From JBCCDY01 sp039030555 (GTDB lineage: Bacteria > Bacteroidota > Bacteroidia > Cytophagales > Cyclobacteriaceae): a DNA stretch of 64,000 nt. Positions within the stretch are counted from its first letter, which is position 1; each line of letters opens with the position of its first letter. The stretch lies in the NCBI GenBank assembly GCA_039030555.1, contig JBCCDY010000008.1, positions 1 through 64,000 of the forward strand, in the 5' to 3' direction. Both the position numbers and the translations under genes were made by a program. The notes under the pieces were generated by a model. That model searched no databases, was not told the origin of the DNA, and was given only the letters and a program-made list of their open reading frames with translations. Positions 52,995 through 62,478 of the stretch are shown here, piece after piece.

Positions 52995-53416
52995 AAACTA
53001 GCCCTATTTTTAATTAACTCTTTCACTTTAATCCAATCCTCATAAGGATCAAACCCAGCTTTATCCTCAAAAAGCACATTAAAATAGGGCTTAGAATCAT
53101 AGCAGGCGTAAGCACCATTTCTAATTTCCGGATTTGAGTTTGTATAATGGAACTTTATATCATCTGATTCGAAGAATTTCAGGTATGATTCAATATGATC
53201 TGGTCGTGAACAGGTATATAGAATCATACGCACTTCCTTGATCTTACTAATCATCTGAAGACATTCTTTAGCTTCGGGATAAAACTGATCTGGTAAAATA
53301 TCTTTCGACCAATTAGGCTTCAGAATAGTTCCGTGTATATCAAATGCCCAGTAAGTTCTTTGCCAACCCTTCATTTTTCTATACTCAAATGCGAATTCGA
53401 TAGCCTTAGTGATCAT
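52991..53416 (-). CDS. HAD-like small hydrolase-fold protein
   Basis: 141 residues. Motif I reads AFDIHGTIL, a D-x-H-G-T in place of the usual DxDGT; motif II is LYTCSRPDH with Ser after Cys; later VLFEDKAGFDP resembles motif III/IV, including Lys and Asp. It therefore looks like a small HAD-superfamily protein whose second catalytic Asp is His, so activity as a phosphatase is uncertain. Convergent with the DUF1272 gene and divergent from the VOC gene; 54 nt separate the two starts. Confidence 0.7.
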   Translation of the reverse strand: MITKAIEFAFEYRKMKGWQRTYWAFDIHGTILKPNWSKDILPDQFYPEAKECLQMISKIKEVRMILYTCSRPDHIESYLKFFESDDIKFHYTNSNPEIRNGAYACYDSKPYFNVLFEDKAGFDPYEDWIKVKELIKNRASF

Positions 53417-53470
53417 ATAATTGAAAATGCATTTCTATCTTTTGATTTCCAAAGTTCAAATAATCAAATT

Positions 53471-53851
53471 ATGCATATAGAACACCTTGCTGTTTGGGTA
53501 AAAGATATCGAGTACGTTAGAAGTTTTTTTCGAAAGTTTTTCCAAGCCCAGTCTTCAGAGAAGTATGTGAATCCTTCAAAAAAATTTACCTCTTACTTTT
53601 TAAGTTTTTCGGAAGGCTCCAGATTAGAGCTTATGCACAGAACTGATATTTTAAATCAAAGTGAAGAAAACACTTTAGGGCTTACTCATATTGCCTTTTC
53701 ATTAGGATCGAAAGAGAAGGTTGATCAATTGACACTTGAATTGGAAAAAGAAGGACATAAAGTTATCGGAAACCCCAGAACTACGGGAGACGGATACTAC
53801 GAATCTGTGATACAAGGCCCTGAAGAAATGATTATTGAACTGACGATTTAG
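53471..53851 (+). CDS. VOC superfamily (glyoxalase-like) metal enzyme
   Basis: 126 residues from the ATG at 53471; an ATG at 53333 lies inside the divergent gene and adds residues unlike the family. VOC start MHIEHLAVWVKDIEYVRSFF, a middle SRLELMHR, then TLGLTHIAFSLGS and the end EMIIELTI. Metal-ligand candidates are His5 (or His2), Glu in RLELM, His in LTHIAF and Glu in MIIEL, the usual four positions. Lyase, dioxygenase or resistance functions are all possible. Confidence 0.88.
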   Translation: MHIEHLAVWVKDIEYVRSFFRKFFQAQSSEKYVNPSKKFTSYFLSFSEGSRLELMHRTDILNQSEENTLGLTHIAFSLGSKEKVDQLTLELEKEGHKVIGNPRTTGDGYYESVIQGPEEMIIELTI

Positions 53852-53922
53852 TATAGAAACCATTTCCAATCTTTGTGGAATATTTGGGAAACATATATCT
53901 TTTCAAAAAAATCAACTAAAAC

Positions 53923-54741
53923 ATGGACACTTCTCAAATCGAAAATTACGTAGGAATACTTCAGGAATTAGCTATTAAGTATGGCACTCAATTAATCGGG
54001 GCAGTTATTGTCTTGATTATTGGGCTTTGGATAGCAGGCGCTCTTACTAAAGCAATTGCTCGTACGATGGAAAGAAGAAATGTAGATGCCTCCTTAAGGC
54101 CATTTCTAAAAAGCCTCATAAGCACTTTACTAAAGGTTCTTGTTATAATAAGTGCGGCAGGAATGGTAGGAATCGAAATGACTTCTTTCGTTGCTATTCT
54201 TGGTGCAGCTGGTTTAGCTGTAGGTTTAGCCCTCTCCGGAACACTTCAAAATTTTGCTGGCGGAGTGATGATCTTGATTTTCAGGCCTTATAAAGTTGGG
54301 GATTTCATTGATGCTCAAGGATACATGGGAGTCGTAAAAGAAATTCAAATTTTTGTGACTGTTCTCAAGACCCCAGATAACAAAACGATCATTATACCGA
54401 ATGGGCCTATGTCTACCGGTTCATTAACAAACTTTTCAACCGAGCCCCAAAGGAGAGTAGATTGGACTTTCGGAATTGGGTATGGGGATAGCACTGAAAA
54501 AGCCAAAGAGGTATTGATGGAATTAATCAATGCTGATGAGCGAATCTTAAAAGACCCGGAGCCATTTATTGCTGTTTCCGAATTGGCAGATAGTTCTGTT
54601 AATCTTGTGGTTCGAGTATGGGCCGAAGCCGGGGATTATTGGGGCATATACTTTGATATGAACGAAAAAGTATACAATAAATTTAATGAAGTAGGACTCA
54701 ACATTCCATTTCCACAAATGGATGTTCACGTTCATAAGTAG
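53923..54741 (+). CDS. Small-conductance mechanosensitive channel MscS
   Basis: 272 residues. Three membrane helices (about 22-40, 65-90, 95-115) with the pore-lining TM3 AAGLAVGLALSGTLQNFAGGV and, directly after, the MscS signature PYKVGDFIDAQGYMGVV. The beta and C-terminal domain follow: KTIIIPNGPMSTGSLTNFS and VVRVWAEAGDYW. It opens under membrane tension to release ions and small solutes. The STAS-like gene starts 7 nt downstream, probably on the same transcript. Confidence 0.95.
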   Translation: MDTSQIENYVGILQELAIKYGTQLIGAVIVLIIGLWIAGALTKAIARTMERRNVDASLRPFLKSLISTLLKVLVIISAAGMVGIEMTSFVAILGAAGLAVGLALSGTLQNFAGGVMILIFRPYKVGDFIDAQGYMGVVKEIQIFVTVLKTPDNKTIIIPNGPMSTGSLTNFSTEPQRRVDWTFGIGYGDSTEKAKEVLMELINADERILKDPEPFIAVSELADSSVNLVVRVWAEAGDYWGIYFDMNEKVYNKFNEVGLNIPFPQMDVHVHK

Positions 54742-54747
54742 AAAATA

Positions 54748-55152
54748 ATGAAAGAATTATATCGTAACTCCAGTGGTAACTGCATCATATCAAAAGATGA
54801 GACAAAGAAATTTGTTATGATTGAAATGTCTGGAAAATTCGATATCGACCCGTATAAAGAAGCCTTTGAAAACTTTGCTGAACACGTTGCTAAAAGTGGT
54901 TATTCAAAGCTATTGTACGACGTTAGAAAGCTTAGCTCTACCGACCCCAGGGCCAGAGCATGGTATATGACAAGTCATCTTCCTAAGGCGTTTAAAATGG
55001 TAAGCGGAGATATTAAAAGTGCAATCGTTAAGCCGAGTAGTCTTTTTCAAAGAATGACCATGGAAGCGGTTGTACGAGGGTCCAAAGCTTTTGGAAGAAA
55101 ATTAGACGTCAAATTTTTCGAAGATATTGATGAGGCTAGGGCTTGGATATAA
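54748..55152 (+). CDS. STAS/SpoIIAA-like cytoplasmic protein
   Basis: 134 residues, no signal. Pattern of an alpha/beta STAS or STAS/SEC14-like domain: KFVMIEMSGKFDIDPYKEAF, then GYSKLLYDVRKLSSTDPRAR, and a closing KFFEDIDEARAWI. Such stand-alone domains regulate partner proteins or bind nucleotides or lipids; partner unknown. It follows the MscS gene by 7 nt and ends in a strong terminator. Confidence 0.75.
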   Translation: MKELYRNSSGNCIISKDETKKFVMIEMSGKFDIDPYKEAFENFAEHVAKSGYSKLLYDVRKLSSTDPRARAWYMTSHLPKAFKMVSGDIKSAIVKPSSLFQRMTMEAVVRGSKAFGRKLDVKFFEDIDEARAWI

Positions 55153-55171
55153 GAAAGTATAACTCAAGAAT

Positions 55172-55200
55172 GGAGGGTAATTATTATTACCCTCCTTTTT
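55172..55200 (+). terminator. Rho-independent terminator after MscS-STAS genes
   Basis: GGAGGGTAAT (55172-55181) and ATTACCCTCC (55186-55195), loop TATT, perfect 10-bp stem, followed by TTTTTTC. The right arm overlaps the last codons and stop of the convergent SixA-type gene. Confidence 0.92.
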
Positions 55201-55684
55201 TCGGATAATCAAAAAATATCAGTTTCCCGGAACCTTCTCTCAAATCCCTCCAACTTACAATAGGTAATTCCACCGCTACAACTCCAGCTGTTGGCACATT
55301 GTCTATCGATTCTCCAGAAACCCAATTAGAAAAATAAGTAAGTCCGGGATTGTGGCCGAATATCATAATTGATTCTAACTGCTCATTTTGATCGATGCTG
55401 AGTACCTCAACTATATCGCTTACATCAGCGTGGTACAAACGCTTAGTTAGAATGATGTTATCCTCTTTATAAGATAATTTCTCTGCGATTTTGAATGCTG
55501 TTTTATATGCTCTTTTTGCTGTACTTGATATCATTAGATCCGGAATGATACTTTTTGAAAGTAGTCTCTCCCCCATCTCAGGTGCATTCCTCTTACCTCT
55601 TTTGTTTAACGGCCTATCATGGTCAGAAAGGTGGGGGAAATCCCAGCTTGACTTTGCATGCCTTACAATATATAAGTACTTCAT
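55187..55684 (-). CDS. SixA-type histidine phosphatase
   Basis: 165 residues. Starts MKYLYIVRHAKSSWDFP, the RHG motif of the histidine phosphatase (SixA) family with His9, followed by DHDRPLNKRGKRNAPEMG, and IFGHNPGLTYFSNWV with the second catalytic His. SixA removes phosphate from histidine phosphotransfer domains. The stop lies within the terminator of the plus-strand MscS unit. It starts 33 nt after the stop of a glycosyltransferase gene on the same strand. Confidence 0.92.
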   Translation of the reverse strand: MKYLYIVRHAKSSWDFPHLSDHDRPLNKRGKRNAPEMGERLLSKSIIPDLMISSTAKRAYKTAFKIAEKLSYKEDNIILTKRLYHADVSDIVEVLSIDQNEQLESIMIFGHNPGLTYFSNWVSGESIDNVPTAGVVAVELPIVSWRDLREGSGKLIFFDYPKKGG

Positions 55685-55717
55685 AACTCACTTGAATTTA
55701 GAAAATCCAGTAGATTC

Positions 55718-56707
55718 CTAAGGTAGATAAAAATCGAATATCGTTTTATTCATGCAGTCGAAATGGCCTTTAGGACATTTTTCATATCCTTTTGGTGAAC
55801 AAGGCCTACATTTCAATTTATTGTTCTCGAAGATTACAAATTTTGTCCTATAGGGATAGTTTCCAAAAGCAGGATGCGTATTGCCCCAAATGGTAAAACA
55901 CTTTTTCTGAAAGGCAGCACCTACCTGCCACCATCCATTATCAAATGAAAACAAGACTCCACATTCTTTAATAAGATGAGCCCTTTGGTTTAAACTAAAT
56001 TTCCCACAAGCGTTAAAAACTCGACTTTTCTTATTCAGATCTCTTTCAAGAATTTCTTCCTCTTGAGGTTTAGAGCTATCCACGAAGAAAAATGATTCTA
56101 CTTTTTTACCAAGCTCAAAATCTTCCTCTGTTCCTAGAAGGATAATGGGTTTGTTGATTCTATCACAAAGCTCTATTATTCTATCGTATGGGAGTCTTCT
56201 AGTTTCATATGCAGCATCTAGGCAAATCACGATAAAACCCGAACGATACGTTTCAGGAAGCCAGTCCTGATCCACATGGTCTTTTTCATCCAGAAAGAAA
56301 TCTATGCCTAATTCATCTGGAAAAACGTTTAAAGACTCTAATAAATCAAAGTATTGATCAACCACATGTTTATTCGAAAAACGGTTAATTTTTAGATTGA
56401 CAAAAAGCCATTTTTCTAATTTTTGAGGAAAGAAAGAATACCAGTCAGTCGCTTTTTTAGCATATTTTTTTTTGCGACTTCCATCCTCACCTAAATCAAC
56501 TACCTTATCAAAATCATTTTTAAAAGCTTCTTCTGAGTTATGGTAAACGCTATGTATATAGATGTTCGAATTAAGAACAGAACTCCAATTAGAATCAATT
56601 AAAACCGATACTTGACAATCATTCAAACTTGTATTTACAGCACGTATTATGGGAGTAGAAAGTAAGACACCTTCAAAAGTTTGCTTAGGAATTATTAATA
56701 CTTTCAT
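55718..56707 (-). CDS. Glycosyltransferase family 9 (heptosyltransferase-like)
   Basis: 329 residues. Starts MKVLIIPKQTFEGVLLSTPIIRA; the C-terminal half has FSFDNGWWQVGAAFQKKCFTIWGNTHP, the sugar-nucleotide-binding helix of GT9. A Cys-rich end (LKCRPCSPKGYEKCPKGHFDCM) resembles the CxxC-type ends of LPS heptosyltransferases. It likely adds a sugar to lipooligosaccharide on the inner face of the inner membrane. Together with the GT4 and GT2 genes it forms a surface-sugar set; the three are not on one strand. Confidence 0.85.
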   Translation of the reverse strand: MKVLIIPKQTFEGVLLSTPIIRAVNTSLNDCQVSVLIDSNWSSVLNSNIYIHSVYHNSEEAFKNDFDKVVDLGEDGSRKKKYAKKATDWYSFFPQKLEKWLFVNLKINRFSNKHVVDQYFDLLESLNVFPDELGIDFFLDEKDHVDQDWLPETYRSGFIVICLDAAYETRRLPYDRIIELCDRINKPIILLGTEEDFELGKKVESFFFVDSSKPQEEEILERDLNKKSRVFNACGKFSLNQRAHLIKECGVLFSFDNGWWQVGAAFQKKCFTIWGNTHPAFGNYPYRTKFVIFENNKLKCRPCSPKGYEKCPKGHFDCMNKTIFDFYLP

Positions 56708-56796
56708 TTTTTAGTCTATCCCAACTTTAGTGAATTGATTCTTTTCGTCTAAAAAAGACCAAAAAATGCTTAATGTTCTAAAAGCGTAGAATTATT

Positions 56797-57783
56797 TTAA
56801 CGACTGCGATAAACTTCAAGAAGCTGATCAGCTTCATTCTGAGCGCTCCAATTCCTTTCTACTTCTAATCTTGCCTTTTGGCCTAAATAAGGGATTTCAC
56901 CTTTAAACAACAGACCTAACAGTTTACTAAGTGAATCAGAATTACCAACATCAAATAAATATCCATTGTTTTTATCATCGATGAGTTTAGAATGAATTCC
57001 AACATCTTTGGTTGCGAATGTAGTACAACCTGAAGCCATTGCTTCTACACAGGTTAGAGAAAAGCCCTCTGTGTGAGAAGCAATTACAGCTGCTTTTGCG
57101 TACTGATAGTATTTGACTATATCTGAAACTTCGCCTAAGAAGTAAACTTGTTCAGCGATTCCATTTTTAGAGACAATCTCATTTAACATCTGTTTATAGT
57201 CTTCCTTGTCCACTTTCCCAAGGAATGCAATTGCCCAATCGTTATGCTCAAAAAGTAAGGGCGCAGCAGCTTCAAGCAAAGTCTTTTGCCCTTTGGCTTT
57301 CCTAATTCTACCTACACATACGATCAGCTTTGGTTGTCGAATATTTTCAAGAAGTACATCCGAAGGTTTAAAGATATCGATATCAACCCCATGACCTATT
57401 ACTATACTTGGTATTGAAAGGTTTTGGTTCATTGAAGGAGTTAAACTTATTAGCTGATCGGCCTTTCTCATTAAAAAGGTAGTCAAAGAGGAAGGTTTTG
57501 TTTCTGAATGTCTGGTGTATACAAGGAAGAACCTAAATCTCAAAAGCTTTAATATCAAAAAGAAAAGGATCTCATTATTGCGATGAGCGTGAATAATGCT
57601 TTTTGGATTTTGCCTTAATTTCTTAATCAGCTCTCTAAACGATATTTTATTCCCTTCAATTCCATATCCGTATATGTAAGTTCTAATTCTTGAAGATAAA
57701 TGGGGTAAAACATTTTCAATACTTACTGTTACGCCCGTTTTTCTTTTATGGAAATGAGTATGTATAAGTATTTCATCCTTCAT
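56797..57783 (-). CDS. Glycosyltransferase family 4
   Basis: 328 residues from the ATG at 57783 (an ATG at 57801 adds six residues without advantage). GT-B fold: N-terminal half with THFHKRKTGVTVSIENVLPH, and C-terminal half with IVCVGRIRKAKGQKTLLEAA and SHTEGFSLTCVEAMASGCTT, the GT4 E-x7-E signature. Donor is a nucleotide sugar; acceptor unknown. The gene lies 89 nt upstream of the GT9 gene on the same strand. Confidence 0.92.
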   Translation of the reverse strand: MKDEILIHTHFHKRKTGVTVSIENVLPHLSSRIRTYIYGYGIEGNKISFRELIKKLRQNPKSIIHAHRNNEILFFLILKLLRFRFFLVYTRHSETKPSSLTTFLMRKADQLISLTPSMNQNLSIPSIVIGHGVDIDIFKPSDVLLENIRQPKLIVCVGRIRKAKGQKTLLEAAAPLLFEHNDWAIAFLGKVDKEDYKQMLNEIVSKNGIAEQVYFLGEVSDIVKYYQYAKAAVIASHTEGFSLTCVEAMASGCTTFATKDVGIHSKLIDDKNNGYLFDVGNSDSLSKLLGLLFKGEIPYLGQKARLEVERNWSAQNEADQLLEVYRSR

Positions 57784-58135
57784 ATTTTCAAAGCTAATCA
57801 ATACTCTAAATCATGAAACTCATCAGGATCATTTTGAGATATTTTTGCATTGTTTTGAGGGAGGTAAGTAGAATTTGAACGCCCTTGACCGAATAATATT
57901 AAGACAGAAAAGTATTATTTGTCTCCATTTTTTTAAACTTACGTCAAAATTAGGATTGTTTAATCGTAATAGTATAATGACTGCGAAAGTCTTTTAAGCT
58001 GGTTTACTAAAGCCAAATAATTGGAAGGATGTTAGCAAATTACGTGATATTGTTGATCTGGTTTAAATTATAATCTGAATAGAATTCGGTGATAAAAAAA
58101 TATTCTTTTTACTAATTCAAACCAGTCATTTTTAA
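57784..58135. other. Intergenic region between divergent GT4 and GT2 genes
   Basis: About 350 AT-rich bases between two divergent genes. It should carry both promoters, but no clear TTG/TAnnTTTG pair stood out. No gene, RNA or repeat seen. Confidence 0.4.
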
Positions 58136-58897
58136 ATGAAGATCTCGGTAACGATAATAACACTTAACGAAAGTAAAAACCTATCGAAATGTATTGAATC
58201 TGTAAAAAGTATTGCAGACGAAATAATCGTACTCGACTCTTTCTCTACAGACAACACGAAAGAAATAGCAGAACAATATGGTGCATCCGTTTTTGAAAAT
58301 AAATTTGATGGTCATGTACAACAAAAAAACAGAGCCGTTAGCCTTGCTAAACATGAACTCATTTTTTCGTTAGATGCAGATGAGTGGATCTCAAAAGAAT
58401 TAGCTAACGAAATTATTTCTATAAAGAATAGCTCTGAAATAGCTGATGGGTACATTATTAAGAGGAAGAATATTTTTCTAGATAAAAGAATCTACAGAGG
58501 CGTATGGTTGCGTGAATATAAAATCAGACTATTTAAAGCATCTAAAGCAAAATGGGCTGGATTGAATCCGCATGATTTAATAGAAATGAATGAAGGTTCA
58601 AAAGTGAAAAAACTAAATGGTGGTCTTTTACACCATCCCTACAAGTCCATTAATGAGTTGGCTAACCAGATGAATAAGTTTTCAGAAATAGCTGCAAAAG
58701 CGTACTTTGAGAAAGGAATAAAATCAAATACCTGGAAAATTTTCCTCAAACCAATCTGGAGGTTCCTACTGAGCTATATCTTTAATTTGGGCTTTCTGGA
58801 TGGCACAAGAGGTTTAATACTATCTTCCTCTTTTTCGTATTATACTTTTTTGAAATACACAAAGCTCTGGAGACTTCAAAAAGAGCATGATAATTAG
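58136..58897 (+). CDS. Glycosyltransferase family 2 (WaaE/KdtX-like)
   Basis: 253 residues. GT-A start ISVTIITLNESKNLSKCIES, then VLDSFSTDNTKEIAEQYGA, DxD motif in FSLDADEWIS, and a C-terminal amphipathic part with YKIRLFKASKAKWAGLNPHD and LLHHPYKSINELANQMNKF. These match WaaE/KdtX-type beta-1,4-glucosyltransferases acting on LPS core. Convergent with the PolX-like gene (2-nt gap). Confidence 0.9.
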   Translation: MKISVTIITLNESKNLSKCIESVKSIADEIIVLDSFSTDNTKEIAEQYGASVFENKFDGHVQQKNRAVSLAKHELIFSLDADEWISKELANEIISIKNSSEIADGYIIKRKNIFLDKRIYRGVWLREYKIRLFKASKAKWAGLNPHDLIEMNEGSKVKKLNGGLLHHPYKSINELANQMNKFSEIAAKAYFEKGIKSNTWKIFLKPIWRFLLSYIFNLGFLDGTRGLILSSSFSYYTFLKYTKLWRLQKEHDN

Positions 58898-58899
58898 TA

Positions 58900-60603
58900 T
58901 TAATTTTCTGTATTATTCTTTTTAGTAAAAACCTTCTCTATCTCTTTCAGGCTTAATGCATTCAAAGTCATTTCCTTGGTGAGCCCTCCTTTTCTACCAG
59001 CCAAGACTCCATATTTCATATCATCATAACCTGCCTTCTCATGAGCGTCGGGATTTATACTTAGCATTACTCCTTTCTCCATAGCATAGTGAACCCATTT
59101 CCAATCGATATCAAGTCTCCAGGGACTAGCATTAATCTCAATGATAACATCATTTTTAGCACATGCCTCAATAACCACTTTATGGTCGACGGGGTAGCCT
59201 TCTCGCTCCAGAACAAGCCTGCCAGTCATATGCCCTAAAATTGTAGTATATGGATTCTCTATGGCTGCAAGAAGTCTGTTTGTTGCCTTTTTAATATCCA
59301 TGTCAAGACCACTATGGATACTTGAAACAATGAAATCAAATGATGATAAGACTTCTTCCGGGTAATCCAGTCTACCATCCGAAAGGATATCTGATTCAAT
59401 ACCTTTAAAGATTTTGAAAGGAGAAAGGCGAGTATTCAATTCATCAATTTCTTGATGTTGCTTACGAATCTGGTTCACATCAAGCCCGTCAGCATAAAAA
59501 GCCGACTGGCTGTGGTCGGTCATTCCTAAATATTCATACCCCAAATCCAGACAATGCTCTGCCATCTCCTCCAAAGTATTGTTTCCATCACTATAGGTAG
59601 AGTGATTGTGTAAAATACCTTTTAAGTCTTCATTTTCGACAAGCTCAGGGAGTTGATCTTTCTTAGATAACTCTATTTCGAAAAGCCCCTCACGCATTTC
59701 TGGTTCCACAAAAGAGTAGCCGTTAAGGCTATAGATCTCTTTTTCGTCTTGATATGTTCTTTTGAATAGATTTTTCTGGATGGGTCGCCCTTCAACCTCT
59801 AGTTGTGCAATGTGTAATTCTGAGCCAGTCAACTCAAAAAGCCTTGCATAATAATGCTCTTTTTGAGAAATATGTATTTCTACCTTAAGTGAGACATTAG
59901 CAAGCTTGCCCCTTAATACGAATGGACCAGAGTTTCTATGGTCTAATTCCAGGCCTTCCAGCGAAGCCAGTTTAGCGAATGACTCAAATGGATCCGATAC
60001 CCCAACAAGCAATTCAATCTTATCGATGATTATTTCTTTCCTTCTTAATTCCCCAACCAGAGAAACTTTTGAAGCTGGTAACAATTCTTCAACTTGTTCT
60101 ACCAAGTGGTTAGCAAGCCCTTCTACTTCAGCATATTTATATTTTCCTCTCGCATCCAACTTAAACTCTAAAGCCTTTTTTATTTTCTCCTGTGTTTTCT
60201 CGCCAAAGCCCTTCAGCTTTGAGAGCTTGTTTTGTTTTGCTGCTGAAAGTACTTCTTCGAGGCTGTCAGCTCCTAGTTCATCCCAAATAGTTCTGGTTTT
60301 CTTCGGCCCCAGACCTCTTATAAATAAGAGTTCAATAAGCGTTTCAGGTGTTTTTTCAAGATTTTCCGATAATTCCGAAAGTGTTCCTGTCTGAATAATT
60401 TCTATAATACTGCCTGCAATACTTTTTCCTATGCCCTCAATCGACTCTATTTCTTGTTGAGAAAGTTCCTCCAAAGGCTTTTGCATTGATTTCAAGGATT
60501 CTAATGCATTACTATACCCTCTAATTTTGAACGTATTAGCTCCGTAAAACTCTAAAAGTTTAGAGTGAAGTGTCAGAATTTTAGAGATTTCCTTATTGTT
60601 CAA
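58900..60603 (-). CDS. PolX/PHP family protein with degenerate polymerase site
   Basis: 567 residues, standard PolX length. N-terminal HhH region (GIGKSIAGSIIEII about 57-70, IRGLGPKKTRTI about 95-106); palm region 181-200 reads VGELRRKEIIIDKIELLV. Compared with the polymerase-beta signature GSxRR...GDxD, Lys195 and Glu197 stand where the two catalytic Asp residues should be, and the third lies as KVEIHI (Glu). The C-terminal PHP domain is intact: HNH (332-334), MTDHSQ, SSIHSG, ILGHMTGR, NPDAH. So it is probably a PHP-type 3'-5' exonuclease or phosphoesterase with no polymerase activity. Single gene. Confidence 0.88.
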   Translation of the reverse strand: MNNKEISKILTLHSKLLEFYGANTFKIRGYSNALESLKSMQKPLEELSQQEIESIEGIGKSIAGSIIEIIQTGTLSELSENLEKTPETLIELLFIRGLGPKKTRTIWDELGADSLEEVLSAAKQNKLSKLKGFGEKTQEKIKKALEFKLDARGKYKYAEVEGLANHLVEQVEELLPASKVSLVGELRRKEIIIDKIELLVGVSDPFESFAKLASLEGLELDHRNSGPFVLRGKLANVSLKVEIHISQKEHYYARLFELTGSELHIAQLEVEGRPIQKNLFKRTYQDEKEIYSLNGYSFVEPEMREGLFEIELSKKDQLPELVENEDLKGILHNHSTYSDGNNTLEEMAEHCLDLGYEYLGMTDHSQSAFYADGLDVNQIRKQHQEIDELNTRLSPFKIFKGIESDILSDGRLDYPEEVLSSFDFIVSSIHSGLDMDIKKATNRLLAAIENPYTTILGHMTGRLVLEREGYPVDHKVVIEACAKNDVIIEINASPWRLDIDWKWVHYAMEKGVMLSINPDAHEKAGYDDMKYGVLAGRKGGLTKEMTLNALSLKEIEKVFTKKNNTEN

Positions 60604-60924
60604 AAGAATAGTATTTGATGTGAAGAAAATATTTAAAAGTAGTTTTTAAAGATAGAGGGAATTCAAAAATTAATGAATCATTAGCTGAATAAAAGTCGCA
60701 ACTAACTTTTCAATCATAAAATACCTCTTGAAAGGCTCTAAACACGTATTTTCTCTTTAACTGGATTTCCACTTTATTAGAAAAAAACATTTTGTATGAC
60801 CGAAAGAAAAACAAAGCTTGCTAATCGAGTTAAATCACTATGCACAATATTTTTACAATTCTGAAAAAATATTGAATCAAAAGATTATTTTAAGTCTTGG
60901 CATTTTTTTAGCTCTACGATTCTT
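60604..60924. other. Intergenic region between PolX-like and secreted protein genes
   Basis: About 320 AT-rich bases, divergent genes on each side. No gene or RNA is visible; promoters for both must lie here but cannot be fixed by eye. Confidence 0.4.
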
Positions 60925-62457
60925 ATGAGGCGTCTTGTAATTTTCCTTTTAATCTTCAAATTTTCTTCCATTGCTCTTGCTCAAATAGAACAACCCAAAA
61001 GGGCTGAAATCATACTAGAAGCCAAAGACGATTATTTCACAGTAGTATCGGCAGAGGAAAATGGAATGATCCTTTTTCGCCAATCAAGTGATCGGATTGA
61101 GGGTAAATTAAGGTTTTGGGATTTACTGAAGCTAAATGGTGACCTTGAAGTAGAATGGCAAGAGAAAATACGCACTAACTACGATTACAATTTTATAGGG
61201 TACGATTATTACGATGAGGATTTCTACATTCTCTTCGAAAACTCAGACTTCAGCAAAGGAAAATACCTCATTGCAACAGTCGATATGGAATCTAGAAGCG
61301 TAAATTCTTTTGAAATCGATAAAGTGTTTGATGCTGACCTAAACGATTTTCAAATTTACAATGGTTATGCTGTATTTATTGGAACTGTCAATTTAAAGCC
61401 CGCACTTTTCCTTTATAATTTTAAGGAAGGAAAAATCAAGGTTCTTCCCGGTATCTACTCATCAGAAAACAGAATAGTAAACTATCGAGTAGACGAGAGA
61501 ACAAATACAATTAGTGTTATACTTGCCGAGCTAACACGGAGAAGAACTACTACCTTTTCCGTTAAAACCTACGACTCTAACGGTAAATTATTGAGATCCG
61601 TAGTCATGGATCCAGGACCTGAAAGAAGCTTTTTAGATGGTGATGTCACTTCTTTTGACAGAGATAAAATTTGGGTTTCAGGAACCTATGCAAAAAGAAA
61701 GTCCAAATATTCAAGGGGAATGTTCATAGCTCAATTATCGAATAGAGGACAAGATGATATCACCTTTATAAATTATGGAGACTTTGAGAACTTCTTCAAA
61801 TACATGAAAGAGAGACGTGAGAAAAGAGTTAAAAGCAGGATCGCTCGCCGAAAAGAAAAAGGAAAGCAATTGAGGTTCAATTATAGAGTTCTTGTGCACC
61901 AGATCATTGAGCGCGGTGACGAATACATACTTGTCGGGGAAGCTTATTATCCAAGATATTCTCAAAGCTCTACCGCTTACGGTTTTGGTCCCAGTGCATT
62001 TGGACCTGGAAATGGTACACAAGCTTATTTTGATGGGTATAGATATACTCATGCAGTGGTCTTTGGATTTGATAAGAACGGGAATAAGCTTTGGGACAAT
62101 TGCTTCGAAATCAATGATGTAATCACTTTCGATCTAGAACAGTATGTTCAAATAAATCCAAGGGATGATAAAATAGTATTAGTATATAATAATGAGGAAA
62201 AGCTTTTATCCAAGATCATTGAAAACGATCAGGTACTAGATGGCAAAGAAGAGATTGAGATCGCTACAAAATTTCCGAATGATGAAATCAAAAATACGGA
62301 CGAAGATTACGGTGACCTGAAATATTGGTACGGAGATCACTTCTATGTGTATGGTATTCAGAAAATCAAAAATCAAGCATCCCCTAACGTAGAGTTAAAC
62401 AGAGAAGTATTCTTTATAAATAAGATTACTTACGGGAATGAAGAACAGAATAATTAA
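60925..62457 (+). CDS. Secreted hypothetical protein, likely beta-propeller-like
   Basis: 510 residues. Signal peptide MRRLVIFLLIFKFSSIALAQ. The mature part is rich in short strands spaced about 45 residues apart with aromatic and acidic turns (YDYYDEDFYILFENSDFSKG, VNYRVDERTNTISVILAEL, SGTYAKRKSKYSRGMFIAQL, GDEYILVGEAYYPRYS), a six/seven-blade style but without a clear named motif. A basic segment (about 290-315) breaks the pattern. No family recognised. The following pyrR gene starts 21 nt downstream, so they may share a transcript. Confidence 0.65.
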   Translation: MRRLVIFLLIFKFSSIALAQIEQPKRAEIILEAKDDYFTVVSAEENGMILFRQSSDRIEGKLRFWDLLKLNGDLEVEWQEKIRTNYDYNFIGYDYYDEDFYILFENSDFSKGKYLIATVDMESRSVNSFEIDKVFDADLNDFQIYNGYAVFIGTVNLKPALFLYNFKEGKIKVLPGIYSSENRIVNYRVDERTNTISVILAELTRRRTTTFSVKTYDSNGKLLRSVVMDPGPERSFLDGDVTSFDRDKIWVSGTYAKRKSKYSRGMFIAQLSNRGQDDITFINYGDFENFFKYMKERREKRVKSRIARRKEKGKQLRFNYRVLVHQIIERGDEYILVGEAYYPRYSQSSTAYGFGPSAFGPGNGTQAYFDGYRYTHAVVFGFDKNGNKLWDNCFEINDVITFDLEQYVQINPRDDKIVLVYNNEEKLLSKIIENDQVLDGKEEIEIATKFPNDEIKNTDEDYGDLKYWYGDHFYVYGIQKIKNQASPNVELNREVFFINKITYGNEEQNN

Positions 62458-62478
62458 TTACTGTATCTTTAAATCGCA

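Noticed and set aside
53333..53470. Upstream ATG extension of the VOC gene
   Set aside because: It lies inside the divergent HAD-like gene and the added residues do not fit the family; ATG 53471 matches the VOC start.
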